NCBI RefSeq assembly: GCF_050948175.1
Contig: NW_027490133.1
Coordinates: 930,001-994,000, forward strand
Source of the DNA: Xylocopa sonorina
Taxonomy: Eukaryota; Arthropoda; Insecta; Hymenoptera; Apidae
Direction: 5' to 3'
DNA: 64,000 nt
The translations under genes were made by a program, and so were the position numbers. Each line of letters starts with the position of its first letter. Positions within the stretch are counted from its first letter, which is position 1. Shown here in pieces: positions 1-9,549 of this stretch. The notes under the pieces were generated by a model. It made no database searches, was not told the origin of the DNA, and saw only the letters and a list, made by a program, of their open reading frames with translations.

Positions 1-400
1 ACAGCCACCTTCCAACGGCTGATGGACAATGTTCTAACAGGTTTGCAAGGCAATGAAATGTTTGTATATCTCGATGATATTGTTCTGTACGCCAGTTCTT
101 TGCACGAACACGAGGTAAAATTTAATAAGCTTGTAGAACGCCTTCGAAACGCGAACCTTGTCCTCCAGCCGGACAAGTGCGAGTTTTTGCGCCGTGAAGT
201 AAATTATTTAAGGCACGTCATTAGCGAAAACGGGGTAAAACCCGATCCTAATAAAATATGAACAGTAAGAGACTTTCCACGTCCACAGAACCCAAAACAA
301 ATAAAACAGTTTCTCGGTCTCGCAGGATACTATCGCAGATTTATTTCAAATTTCTCTTCTATCGCGAAACCACTAACGAATCTCCTTAAAAAAGATATTA
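1..400 (+). other. reverse transcriptase domain, C-terminal part (truncated by window edge, with stop codon)
   Basis: The visible segment carries the polymerase active-site motif YLDD at 67-78, whose two aspartates bind the catalytic metals. Downstream is the conserved FLGL (310-321) and YYRRF (328-342) stretch seen in the thumb/connection region of Ty3/gypsy RTs. The finger and palm parts before the YLDD motif are mostly off the left edge. The TGA at 259-261 lies between these two motifs, so a product ending there would lack the rest of the thumb and all of RNase H and integrase. Confidence 0.9.
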
Positions 401-459
401 AATTCATTTGGCGAAACGATCAGGAAATTGCATTCGTTACACTAAGAGACATGTCCTGT

Positions 460-860
460 GAAGCACCGATATTGCAGTATCCTGACTTTTCGAAACCGTT
501 TATCATAACCTCAGACGCATCCGCCAACGCTATCGGCGCCGTTCTTAGTCAGGGCCCCATCGGTAGGGACCTTCCAATCGCCTACACGTCGCGCTTGCTG
601 AATAATGCAGAGAAAAATTATTCAACTATAGAAAAGGAGTGTTTGGGCATCATTTACGCCGTTCATTATTTTAGACCATATATCTACGGTCGATCTTTCA
701 AACTCGTGACAGACCACAGACCGTTGGCCTGGATGAACTCCGTCAAAGATCCGTCCAGTAGATTAGTTCGTTGGCGCCTTAAACTGGCCGAATACGAATA
801 TGAAATCGTATACAAGCCAGGAAAGGTGAACATGAACGCAGATGCTTTGTCAAGAAACCC
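460..860 (+). other. RNase H domain of pol
   Basis: RNase H degrades the RNA strand of the RNA-DNA hybrid during reverse transcription. The acidic catalytic residues are present: the aspartate of TSDAS (514-516), the glutamates of the IEKEC stretch (about 631-639), the aspartate of TDHRPL (712-714) and the aspartate of NADALSR (841-843). The order and spacing match the tethered RNase H of Ty3/gypsy elements. Nothing is missing by eye. Confidence 0.93.
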
Positions 861-1500
861 TGTCAGCGTAAAGCCAATTACACACTCCAGCGACTCCGAC
901 GAAAACATTTTCGAGTTTCCAGTTCCTAAATCATCCAAACCTCCACCTCCGCCGCCTCCTACACCAGCATCCTCGACAGAAAATATCGACCGATCGCAAT
1001 TACCGACAGAAAATCCTAGTTCCTCCTTACCGACAACGGTACCGACAGACTTACCGACAGTGGACTACCCACCCGAAGTCAGGCAACGCCCTCTGTTCGT
1101 TACTACAAGAGACTCGTTATCCGCAAGGCACGATAATTTAGTCGTTTTTATCACGAGAGGAGGCCGCCCGTACGAAACAGGCGCACGCGAACTTCAGAAT
1201 GTAGGAAAATTCCATCAACATAAAGATAACGTTAACTTAGGAAGAGCCAAAGTAAGTTCTCACGGAAATTATTTCCAAATTTCATTACCAGTTACGGAAC
1301 ACGAAAAGAAACAAGTCGACAATCAAATCCTTCTAGAATGTTTACAATCTCTATATGACGTAACACGCGAGCTTCAATTAGAATCGTTTAGCATAGCACA
1401 AACCGCAATTAATCAATTTACTCTTTCACAAATCAAACGAATCCTAGTAGATCTCTTTATCGACACCAATATTCAAATTACGTTCTGCCAAGGTCTCGTT
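861..1500 (+). other. RNase H-integrase linker, proline-rich and low complexity
   Basis: This stretch of pol has no recognised catalytic motif. It begins with serine/aspartate-rich sequence, has a run of seven prolines near 940-960, and then repeats PT/LPT-type tripeptides up to about 1075. The second half is less biased and precedes the integrase zinc finger. It is longer than the linker in compact Ty3/gypsy elements, and a tether or protease-processed spacer role is possible but not shown. Confidence 0.6.
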
Positions 1501-2060
1501 CGAACTCCGCGAGAAGAACTTCGAAACGATATAATCCGCGAGAATCACGATACCCCAGAAGCAGGACACAAAGGAGTTAACAAAACTTACAGTAGAATCC
1601 GTGAAAAGTACTACTGGCCGAACATGAAACAAGAAATCCAAAAATACATAGAAAAATGCGAAATATGCCAAAAATTAAAACTAACTAGAGTCAAAACGCG
1701 TCAACCTCTAACTCTCACCGATACCCCAGGCACAGCATTCGACAAGATATCCATGGACGTTATGGGACCATTACCCCCCACTCCAGACGGATATACGAAC
1801 ATACTCACGATACAAGATCTCCTGACAAAGTATTCCCTAGCAATTCCTTTAAAAAGAACCACGGCGGTTGACATAGCCGACGCGTTCATTACGCATTTTA
1901 TTTGTAAATTCGGATGCCCTAAGGGCATATTAACAGATCAAGGTTCCAATTTTATAAACTCATTGATGAAAACCATCGCCGCTAGATTCAGAATTCAACA
2001 ATATAAAACAACGGCTTTCCACCCCCAGACCAACGGTTATGTGGAAAGATCACATCACGT
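1500..2060 (+). other. integrase HHCC zinc finger and DDE catalytic core
   Basis: Integrase joins the cDNA ends to target DNA. The H2C2 zinc-binding motif has histidines at 1546-1548 and 1567-1569 and cysteines at 1657-1659 and 1666-1668 (H-x6-H-x29-C-x2-C). The catalytic triad is Asp at 1756-1758 (MDVMGPL), Asp at 1936-1938 (LTDQGSNF) and Glu at 2044-2046 (YVERSH). The spacing is D-x59-D-x35-E, which is the expected D,D35E pattern. All catalytic residues appear intact. Confidence 0.95.
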
Positions 2061-2389
2061 GTTAGCGGAATATTTAAAACAATTCATAGGCAATCGGAAC
2101 AATTGGGAAAAATGGCTGCCATACGCTATGTTTTCCTACAATACCAGTACACACGAAGGAACACGTTACACGCCATACGAACTGGTTTTTGGGAAAATAG
2201 CACGAACTCCTTCTGCTATACCTTTCAGAGACACTTCGGAAAACGAATCGTACGCCGCGTATTTAGATGAACTCAACGATAGAATACGTACTTCACAAGA
2301 AATAGCGAAAACATACTTAGACGGTGCAAAAACACGCGCTAAATTCTATTACGATAAGAAGCTTAATGTAAAGGATTTCCAAGTCGGAC

Positions 2390-2530
2390 AATGGGTTTAT
2401 TTGCTCCGCGAACCACTTAGACATAAATTCGATTCTCAATACACAGGCCCATATAAGATCTTGGAGATTCTGCCTAATAATAATGTAAAAATTAATGTTA
2501 AGGGGAGGCACAAGATTGTGCATTCAAATA
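2390..2530 (+). other. GPY/F-type integrase C-terminal module
   Basis: The YTGPYKI stretch (G-P-Y at 2446-2454), followed by a beta-rich segment ending in VHSNKLK, matches the GPY/F module found after the integrase core in many Ty3/gypsy and retroviral-type integrases. It is linked to multimerisation and DNA binding. No chromodomain follows, so this element is not a chromovirus and would need some other targeting route. Confidence 0.85.
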
Positions 2531-2739
2531 AATTAAAAAATTGTAAGCGCCTACAAACGATGAATGCACGTATGAGAGTTCGATCGAATGTAGGAGACAG
2601 TGAAAAGTGTAAGTCAAAATCAAAAACTGAAAATCTTAATGAACAAAGAGTAAAAGAATCGGTGACAGTGACAAACGAACAAAGTGCACCTCAGAAGAAA
2701 AGTGCAACCAAACAGAGTGCAGCCGTAGCAGCACAAGAT

Positions 2740-2795
2740 ACGCAGAGACCACAGCATCCACGAGACGAGAGACCACAGCATCCACGAGATGAGAG
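2740..2795 (+). repeat. 24-bp direct duplication in the pol tail (8-residue repeat)
   Basis: The GAGACC-led unit starts at 2745 and again at 2769, a 24-bp period that encodes two consecutive RPQHPRDE units. It sits in a basic, glutamine- and proline-rich tail beyond the integrase GPY module. Replication slippage is the simple explanation, and no function is assigned. Confidence 0.85.
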
Positions 2796-2907
2796 CAGCA
2801 TACACGCCAAGGAGGACCAATCTCCTCCACAGCACACGAGACGAGTAGCATCCCACATCGAGCCCACATCAGTCCAGAGATTTCGCTATAGGCGAAATTC
2901 TTTTTCT

Positions 2908-2918
2908 AAGGGGGAAGG
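2908..2918 (+). promoter_or_regulatory. polypurine tract (plus-strand primer site)
   Basis: An 11-base all-purine run (AAGGGGGAAGG) lies immediately before the TGTGACG start of the LTR. In LTR elements the polypurine tract resists RNase H and primes plus-strand DNA synthesis, so it marks the 5' boundary of the 3' LTR. It also lies inside the last codons of pol. Confidence 0.88.
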
Positions 2919-3020
2919 TGTGACGTAAGGCGTGCCACCTGCCACCCTCTCAACGCACCACAGCAACCACCCTCACGCGCCTGCACCACAGGCAACACCC
3001 AGGCGCAATTCGCCGTCTCA

Positions 3021-3308
3021 CTCAGGCCAAAGGCTACGACCATCGTCTCACTCGCACCCGCAGAGGTGCTCGCCGCCTCTCTCACTCCAAGGGATATACC
3101 CTCCGACTCACTCGCACCCGCAGAGGTGCTCGCCGTCTCTCTCACTCCAAGGGACCTACCCTCCGTCTCACTCGCACCCGCAGAGGTGCTCGCCATCTCG
3201 CTCGCATCAAGGACCATGTGCGCTGTCTCGCTCCCACTCAAGGAGCCATCCACCGTCTCACTCTTACCTGCAGGGAAACTCGCCCTCTCGCTCACTCCAG
3301 GGACGTAC
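3021..3308 (+). repeat. 60-bp minisatellite inside the LTR
   Basis: The CAGAGGTGCTCGCC core recurs at 3061, 3121 and 3181, exactly 60 bp apart, each preceded by a CTCACTCGCACCCG block. A partial copy (about 3210-3248) and a diverged copy (about 3249-3308) follow. The region is C-rich with few stop codons, which explains overlapping open frames in all three + frames. These frames are not credible genes. It lies in the presumed U3 region upstream of the putative initiator, so copy number could alter promoter activity, but that is inference. Confidence 0.9.
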
Positions 3309-3430
3309 CAGGAGAATCAACCTCCACGAGATCCGACGACGGGAACCCTCACCGTACAAAGGACTCTACGATTTCACCATCCCAGATCTGCCATGCCCAA
3401 AATACTATTTCTAAGATTATTAATTAACAT

Positions 3431-3440
3431 TATATATATA
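3431..3440 (+). promoter_or_regulatory. TATA-like run in LTR
   Basis: A TATATATATA run lies in an AT-rich stretch of the LTR. It is about 320 bp upstream of the TCAGT initiator-like cluster, too far to act with it, and may simply be AT-rich filler. Promoter function is weakly supported. Confidence 0.25.
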
Positions 3441-3754
3441 CTCCTACATTCTAAGCTCTGTATTCCTAGCTCATAGAATTTACACGACACTACTTTATAA
3501 CGACACAAACAACACACATTTTACATTTAAGGCGTAATTTCTAATTTCATACTTGTATCTCTATATTCATAAGTTGCGCTAATTAAGTAACCCGCGACGC
3601 GCGAGATCGCGACCGCCTCAGCGGCACGCGCCGCTAACCACACCACGCAACGCCGAAACCCCACTCGGGCGTCCACATACTCTCACCTACGTTCGCACAC
3701 GACCTAAGCGCTCCGAGAGTCGAGGAGGACGCAGACGCATCTTGGGAGACACAG

Positions 3755-3779
3755 TCAGTCAGTACCGTCAGTACGGTAC
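3755..3779 (+). promoter_or_regulatory. initiator-like TCAGT cluster with perfect inverted repeat
   Basis: Three TCAGT motifs begin at 3755, 3759 and 3768. TCAGT is the arthropod initiator consensus and is used by several insect gypsy LTR promoters. The last copy sits in a perfect dyad: GTACCGT (3762-3768), loop CAGT, ACGGTAC (3773-3779). No TATA box lies 25-35 bp upstream, so this would be a TATA-less start, putting the U3/R boundary near 3756. Confidence 0.45.
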
Positions 3780-4284
3780 AGTTCTATCTCGCCTTCGGGC
3801 ACTTCCAATTCCAAGTCTCTTCTAAGTCGCGCCTTAGGGTCGTCGCGCAGCCTCGATAAGGTTCCTAGTTCTAAAGTCTTTGTTCTAATTCCTAATTCAT
3901 AGTTAACCTAGTCTTAATACTTAGAAATAATGGTTCTTGTACTCTTTGATTTAGAATATACTTTATATTTTCCTACCACATCAAGTTCTAGTTCATTCCA
4001 ACTCCATTTCTAAATTCAATTATATTCTAATACAAATTCTACCAAGTTCGCAACAACTTGAGTGTTTATAAACGAACTCATCGCGCCGGGAGGAAGAATT
4101 TAATCCATTATCTCGTGCGGAATACGTTGGTGAAACGCCAGAATTCTTCGTTCATCGACGGACGGCGACATTCATCGCAGCTCCACCGTCACAACGCCGA
4201 TTTCAGCCAGCCGTACGCCGACTCCTCCCCCGAAAACGACACTCGACGATCGCCACATCTGAAAGCAGAAGAGGGAAATCAGAA

Positions 4285-4294
4285 AAAGGTAAGT
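4285..4294 (+). promoter_or_regulatory. possible 5' splice donor near LTR end
   Basis: AAAAG|GTAAGT at 4284-4294 matches the consensus metazoan splice donor. It is downstream of the putative transcription start, so in the 5' LTR it would lie in the R/U5 leader of the RNA. Whether it is used cannot be seen here because the leader and gag are outside the window. Confidence 0.25.
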
Positions 4295-4458
4295 AAAATC
4301 CCTCCTTACACGCGTACGCGATTGTATACGGTGGCCGCGTCTTGCCAGAATCGACGAACCCGGTCATACGCGTTTTATACCGGACCGAATTTTCGACTAA
4401 AAAGCTTGTGTCATACAGTCTCCTGGGATACGAATAATTTGTTCGCCAGGACGTGACA

Positions 4459-5187
4459 CTACTTCCTAGCACGGAAGTGTCGCATTTACATTCATTTGAT
4501 ATGTATGCGAGGTATACATGCCACTTCGCAATGAATATTATATCTTACCATGAAACATAGAAATGAGATGGGATATCGCGATTTAAGAAGCATTAGAACT
4601 CTACTGCATCGATACGTAGACATCTGCAAACGCAACGTCCTAGCAAGGAAGTGTCGCATTTACATTCTTTTGAAGTGAGTACGAGACACTTCGCAATGTA
4701 AATTATATCTTATCATGAAACATAGAAAGGAGATGCGATATCTCGATTTAAGAAGCATTGCAACGCTATTGCTTCGATACCTTGCCATCTGCAAACGCTA
4801 CTTCCTAACAAGAAAGTGTCGCATTTACATTCTTTTGAAGTGAATACGAGGTACGCATGTCACTTCACAATGAATATTATACCTTATCATGAAACATAGA
4901 AATGAGATGCGATATCGCGTTTTAGGAAGCATCAGAACACTATTGCTACGATACGTAGACATCTGCAAACGCCATTTCCTAGCAAGGAAGTGTCGCAGTT
5001 ACATTCTTTTGAATTGTATGCGAGGTATACATAACACTACACAATGAATATTATATCTTATATCGAAACATATGAATGAGATGCGATATCGCGATTTAAG
5101 AAGCATTACAACTCTATTGCTTCGATACGTAGACATCTGCAAACGCTATTTCCTAGCAAGGAAGCGTCGCATTTACATTCTTTTGAA
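4459..5187 (+). repeat. satellite, array edge next to the LTR
   Basis: The first copy is a 93-bp partial monomer (4459-4551) created by the retrotransposon insertion. About four ordinary 174-bp monomers follow. They are not visibly more decayed than monomers deep in the array, so this looks like an interruption of the array rather than its natural end. No gene is seen. Confidence 0.85.
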
Positions 5188-6283
5188 GTGAATACGAGGT
5201 ATGCATGTCACTTCGCAATGAATATTATATCTTATCATGAAACATAGAAATGAGATGCGAAAGCGCGTTTTAAGAAGCATTGGAATTCTTTTGCTTCGAT
5301 ACGTAGACTTCTGCAAACGTAATTTCCTAGAATGGAAGTGTCGCATTTACATTCAATTGAAGTGTATGCGAGGTATACTTGACACTTCGCAATGAATATT
5401 ATATCTTATCATGGAGCATAGAAATGAGGAGCGACATCGCGTTTTCAGAAGCATCAGAACTCTATTGCTATGATACGTAGATATCTGCAAACGCTATTTC
5501 CTAGCAAGGAAGTGTAGCATTTACATCCTTTTGAAGTGAATACGAGGTATACATAACACACCACAATGAATATTATATCTTATCATGAAACATAGAAATG
5601 GGATGCGATATTGCGTTTTGAGAAGCATTAGAACTCTATTGCTTCGATACGTAGAAATCTGCAAACGCTATTTCCTAGCAAGGAAGTGTCGCTTTTACAT
5701 TCATTTGAAGTGAATACGAGGTATGCATGTCACTTCGCAATGAATATTATATCTTATCATGAAACATAGAAATGAGATGCGAAAGCGCGTTTTAAGAAGC
5801 ATTAGAATTCTATTGCTTCGATACGTAGACATCTGCAAACGTAATTTCCTAGAATGGAAGTGTCGCATTTACATTCAATTGAAGTGTATGCGAGGTATAC
5901 TTGACACTTCGCAATGAATATTATATCTTATCATGGAGCATAGAAATGAGGAGCGACATCGCGTTTTAAGAAGCATTAGAACTCTATTGCTATGATACGT
6001 AGATATCTGCAAACGCTATTTCCTAGCAAGGAAGTGTAGCATTTACATCCTTTTGAAGTGAATACGAGGTATACATAACACTCCACAATGAATATTATAT
6101 CTTATCATGAAACATAGAAATGGGATGCGATATTGCGTTTTGAGAAGCATTAGAACACTATTGCTTCGATACGTAGACATCTGCAAACGCTATTTCCTAG
6201 CAAGGAAGTGTCGCTTTTACATTCATTTGAAGTGAATACGAGGTATGCATGTCACTTCGCAATGAATATTATATCTTATCATG
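5188..6283 (+). repeat. trimer higher-order repeat, period 522 bp, two copies plus a start
   Basis: Diagnostic variants recur at exactly 522 bp (3 x 174). The ATGCATGTCAC variant occurs near 5200, 5722 and 6244, the GCGAAAGCGCG variant near 5257 and 5779, and the TAATTTCCTAGAATGG variant near 5320 and 5842. The two full copies span about 5188-5709 and 5710-6231, with a handful of substitutions between them. A third copy begins and then diverges at about 6283. Confidence 0.88.
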
Positions 6284-7145
6284 AGACATAGAAATGAGGT
6301 GCGATATCGCGTTTTAAGATGCATTAGAACTCTATTGTTTCGATACGTAGACACCTACAAACGCTATTTCCTAGCAAAGAAGTGTCGCATTTACAATCAT
6401 TTGAAGCGTATGCGAGGTATACATGACACATCGCAATGTATATTATATCTTATCATGAAACATAGGAATGAGATGCTATATCGCGTTTTAAGAAGCATTA
6501 GATCTCCATTTCTATGATACGTAGACATCTGTAGACGCTATTTGCTAGCAAGCAAGTGTCGCATTTACATTCCTTTGAAGTGAATATGAGGTGTACGTGA
6601 CCCTTCGCAATGAATATTATATCTCATCATGAAACATAGAAATGGGATCCGATATCGCGTCTTATGAGGCATTAGAATACTATTTCTACGATACGTAGAC
6701 ATCTGCAAACGCTATTTCCTAGCAAGGAAGTGCCGTATTTACATTCTATTGAAGTGAATACGAGGTATACATAACACTACACAATGAATATTATATCTTA
6801 TGACGAAACATAGAAATGAGATGCAATATCGCAATTTAAGAAGCATTAGAACTCTATTGCTTCGATACCCAGATATCTGCAAACGCTAATTCCCAGCAAG
6901 GAAGTGTCGCACTTACATTCTTATAAAGTGAATACTAGGTATACATAACACTCCACAATGAATATTATACTTCATCATGAAACATAGAAATGAGATGCGA
7001 TATGGCGATTTAAGAAACATTAGAACTCTATTGCTACGATACGTAGACATCTGCAAACCCTACTTCTTAGCAAGAAAGTGTCGCATTTATATAGTTTTGA
7101 AGTGAATACGAGGTATACATGACACTTCGCAATGGATATTATATC
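6284..7145 (+). repeat. satellite, about five ordinary monomers
   Basis: Plain 174-bp monomers without a long local duplicate. Two of them (6281-6517) share a rare combination of variants with 40835-41071, 34.5 kb away, and give similar chance open frames in both places. No gene is seen. Confidence 0.8.
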
Positions 7146-9201
7146 TTATCATGAAACGTAGAAATGAGATGCGATATCTCGTTTTAAGAAGGATTAGAAC
7201 TATGTTGCTTCGATACGTAGACATCTGCAGACGCTTATTCCTAGCAAGGAAGTGTCTAATTTACATTCTTTTGAAGTGAATACGAGGTATACATGGGACT
7301 TCGCAAAGAATATTATATCTTATCTTGAAACATAGAAATGAGATGCGCTATGGAGTTTTAAGAAGCATTTGAAATCTATTGCTACGATACGTAGATAACT
7401 GCAAACGCTGTTTCCTAGCAAGGAAGAGTCGCATTTACATTCTTTTGAAATGAATACGAGGTATACATAACACTCCACAATGAATATTATATCTTGTCAT
7501 GAAACATAGAAATGAGATGCGATATCGCGATTTAAAAGGCATTATAAATCTATTGGGACGATACGTAGACATTTGCAAACGCTATTTAATAGCAAGGAAG
7601 TGTAGCATTTACATTCATTTGAAGTTTATTGGAGGTATAAGTGACACTTCGCAATAAATATTATATCTTATCATGAAACATAGACGTGAGACGCGATATC
7701 GCGTGTTAAGAAGCATTAGATCTCTATTGCTACGATACGTAGACGTCTGCAAACGCTATTTCCTAGCAAGGAAGTGTCGCATTTACATACATTTGAAGTG
7801 AATACGAGGTATACATGACACATCGCAATGAATATTATATATTTATCATGAGACAGAGAAATGAGATGCGATATCGCTATTTAAGAAGCAATAGATCTCT
7901 ATTGCTTCAATACGTAGACATCTGCCAACGCTATTTCCTAGCAAGGAAGTGTCGCATTTACACTCTCTTGAAGTGAGTACGACGTATACATAACACTGCA
8001 CAATGAATATTATATCTTATCATGAAACATAGAAATGAGATGCCTAATCGCGGTTTTAGAAGCATTAGAAATCTATTGCTTCGATTCGTATGCATCTGCA
8101 AACGCTATTTCCTAGCTAGGAAGTGTCGTATTTACATTCATTTGAAGTGTATGCGAGGTATAAGTGACACCTCGCAATGAATATTATACCTTATAATGAA
8201 ATATAGAAATGAGATGCGGTATCCCGTTTTAAGAAGCATTACAACTCTATTGCTTCGATACGTATACATCTGCAAACGCTATTTTAAAGCAGGGAAGTGT
8301 CGCATTTACATTCTCTTGAAGTGAAGACGAGGTATACATAACACTGCACAATGAATATTATATCTGATCATGAAACATAAAAATGGGATGCGATATGGCG
8401 ATATAAGAAGCATTAGAACTCTACTGCTTCGATACGTAGACATTTGCAAACGCTACTTCCTAGCAAGGAAGTGTCGCATTTACATTCTTTTGAAAGAAAT
8501 ACGGGGTATACATGACAGTTCGCAATGAATATTATATCTTGTCATGAAACATAGAAATGAGATGCGATATCGCGATTTAAGAAGCAACAGAACTCTGTTG
8601 CTTCGATACGCAGGCATATGCCATCGCTATATCCTAGCAACGAAGTGTCGCACTTACATTCATTTGAAGTGTATGCGAGGTATTAGTGACACTACGCAAT
8701 GATTATTTTATCTTACCATGAAACATAGAAATGAGATGCGACATCTCGTTTTAAGAAGCATTAGAACTCTATTGTTTCAATACGTAGACATGTGGAGACG
8801 CTATTTCCTAGCAAGGAAGTGTCGCATTTACATTCTTTTGAAGCGAATACGAGATATACTTGACACTTCGCAATGAATATTATATCTTATCATGACACAT
8901 AGATATGAGATGCGATATGTTGTTTTAAAAAGCTTTAAAACTCTATTGCTACGATGCGTAGACATCTGCAAACGCTATTTAATAGGAGGGAAGTACCGCA
9001 TTTACATTCTTTTGAAGTGAGTACGAGGTATACATGACACTACGCAATGAATATTATATCTTATCATGAAACATAGAAATGAGCTGCGAAATTTCGTTTT
9101 AAGAAGCATTAGAACTCTATTGTTTCGATACGTAGACATCTGCAAACGCTATTTAATAGCAAGGAAGTGTCGCCTTTACATTCTTTTGAAGTGAATACGT
9201 C

Positions 9202-9549
9202 GTATACGTGACTCTTCGCAATTAATATTATATCTTATCACGAAACATAGAAATGAGATGCGACATCTCGTTTTAAGAAGCATTACAGTCCTATTGCTTC
9301 GATACGGAGACATCTGCAAACGCTATTTCCTGGCAAGGAAGTGTCGCATTTACATTCTCTTGAAGTAAATACGAGGTATACATGTAACTTCGCAATGAAT
9401 GATATATCTTATCATGAAACATAGAAATGAAATGCGTTATCCTGTTTTAAGAAGCATTAGAACACTACTGCTTCGATACGCAGACATCTGCAAACGATAT
9501 TTAATAGGAAGGAAGTGTCGCATTTACATTCATTTGAAGTGAATACGAG
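9202..9549 (+). repeat. two monomers present in block A and missing from block B
   Basis: The GTATAC at 9202 and the GTATAC at 9550 are 348 bp apart (2 x 174). In block B sequence from before 9202 joins directly to sequence from after 9550 at 16295. This is what unequal exchange in register between monomers produces. Loss in B or gain in A are equally possible. Confidence 0.88.

Larger units (their letters stand above)
1..2928 (+). pseudogene. pol: pol polyprotein (RT end, RNase H, integrase), interrupted by one TGA
   Basis: Frame 1 is open from the left edge to TAA at 2926-2928 except for a TGA at 259-261. The stop falls in the RT thumb segment, after the catalytic YLDD and before the conserved FLGL...YYRRF stretch (310-345), so everything downstream stays in the same frame. 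Domains in order: RT C-terminal part (1-about 400), RNase H (about 460-860), a proline-rich and acidic linker (about 860-1500), HHCC zinc finger (1546-1668), DDE integrase core (1756-2046), GPY/F module (about 2390-2530) and a basic, repetitive tail. No frameshift was seen in the visible part. The final codons overlap the 3' LTR by 10 bp. The ATG at 451 is only the first methionine after the stop, not a natural start. An assembly error at the TGA cannot be excluded. Confidence 0.9.
1..4458 (+). mobile_element. Ty3/gypsy-type LTR retrotransposon, 3' part
   Basis: This is the 3' part of an LTR retrotransposon, cut by the left edge of the window. The order RT - RNase H - integrase - polypurine tract - LTR is diagnostic of the Ty3/gypsy (Metaviridae) superfamily, because Ty1/copia elements place integrase before RT. 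No chromodomain follows integrase and no env-like ORF lies between pol and the LTR. The right end is the LTR terminus at 4458, after which satellite sequence starts in mid-monomer. Gag, protease, most of RT, the primer binding site and the 5' LTR are out of view. The element is probably no longer autonomous, since pol carries an in-frame stop. Family-level naming would need a database comparison. Confidence 0.95.
2919..4458 (+). repeat. 3' long terminal repeat, about 1540 bp
   Basis: The LTR starts with TGTGACGT just after the polypurine tract and ends with ACGTGACA just before satellite sequence. The two ends are inverted copies of each other with one mismatch in eight, and follow the TG...CA rule. 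The length of about 1.5 kb is large for an arthropod gypsy LTR. It contains a C-rich 60-bp minisatellite (3021-3308), an AT-rich segment with a TATA-like run (3431-3440), a GC-rich segment (about 3590-3720), repeated TCAGT motifs (3755-3772) and a GTAAGT donor-like site (4289). No AATAAA polyadenylation hexamer was found by eye. The matching 5' LTR is off-window, so the boundaries rest on one copy. Confidence 0.85.

Noticed and set aside
684..2869. Minus-strand ORFs of 68-84 codons across pol
   Set aside because: Antisense shadows of the pol frame without recognisable domains.
2906..3295. 129-codon minus-strand frame over the pol/LTR boundary
   Set aside because: Antisense shadow of the 60-bp repeat, giving a serine/alanine/glutamate repeat with no domain.
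2932..3476. Overlapping open frames of 69-160 codons in the LTR
   Set aside because: They overlie the C-rich 60-bp minisatellite, are open in all three frames, and encode only serine/proline/histidine-rich repeats. They lie in the LTR, not in a gene position.
3900..4060. Polyadenylation signal in the LTR
   Set aside because: The AT-rich stretch has GAAATAATGG and similar, but no AATAAA was found by eye, so none is called.
4058..4456. 132-codon open frame at the end of the LTR
   Set aside because: No recognisable domain. It lies in the R/U5 part of the LTR, crosses a donor-like GTAAGT and stops at the LTR edge. Chance ORF is the simpler view.
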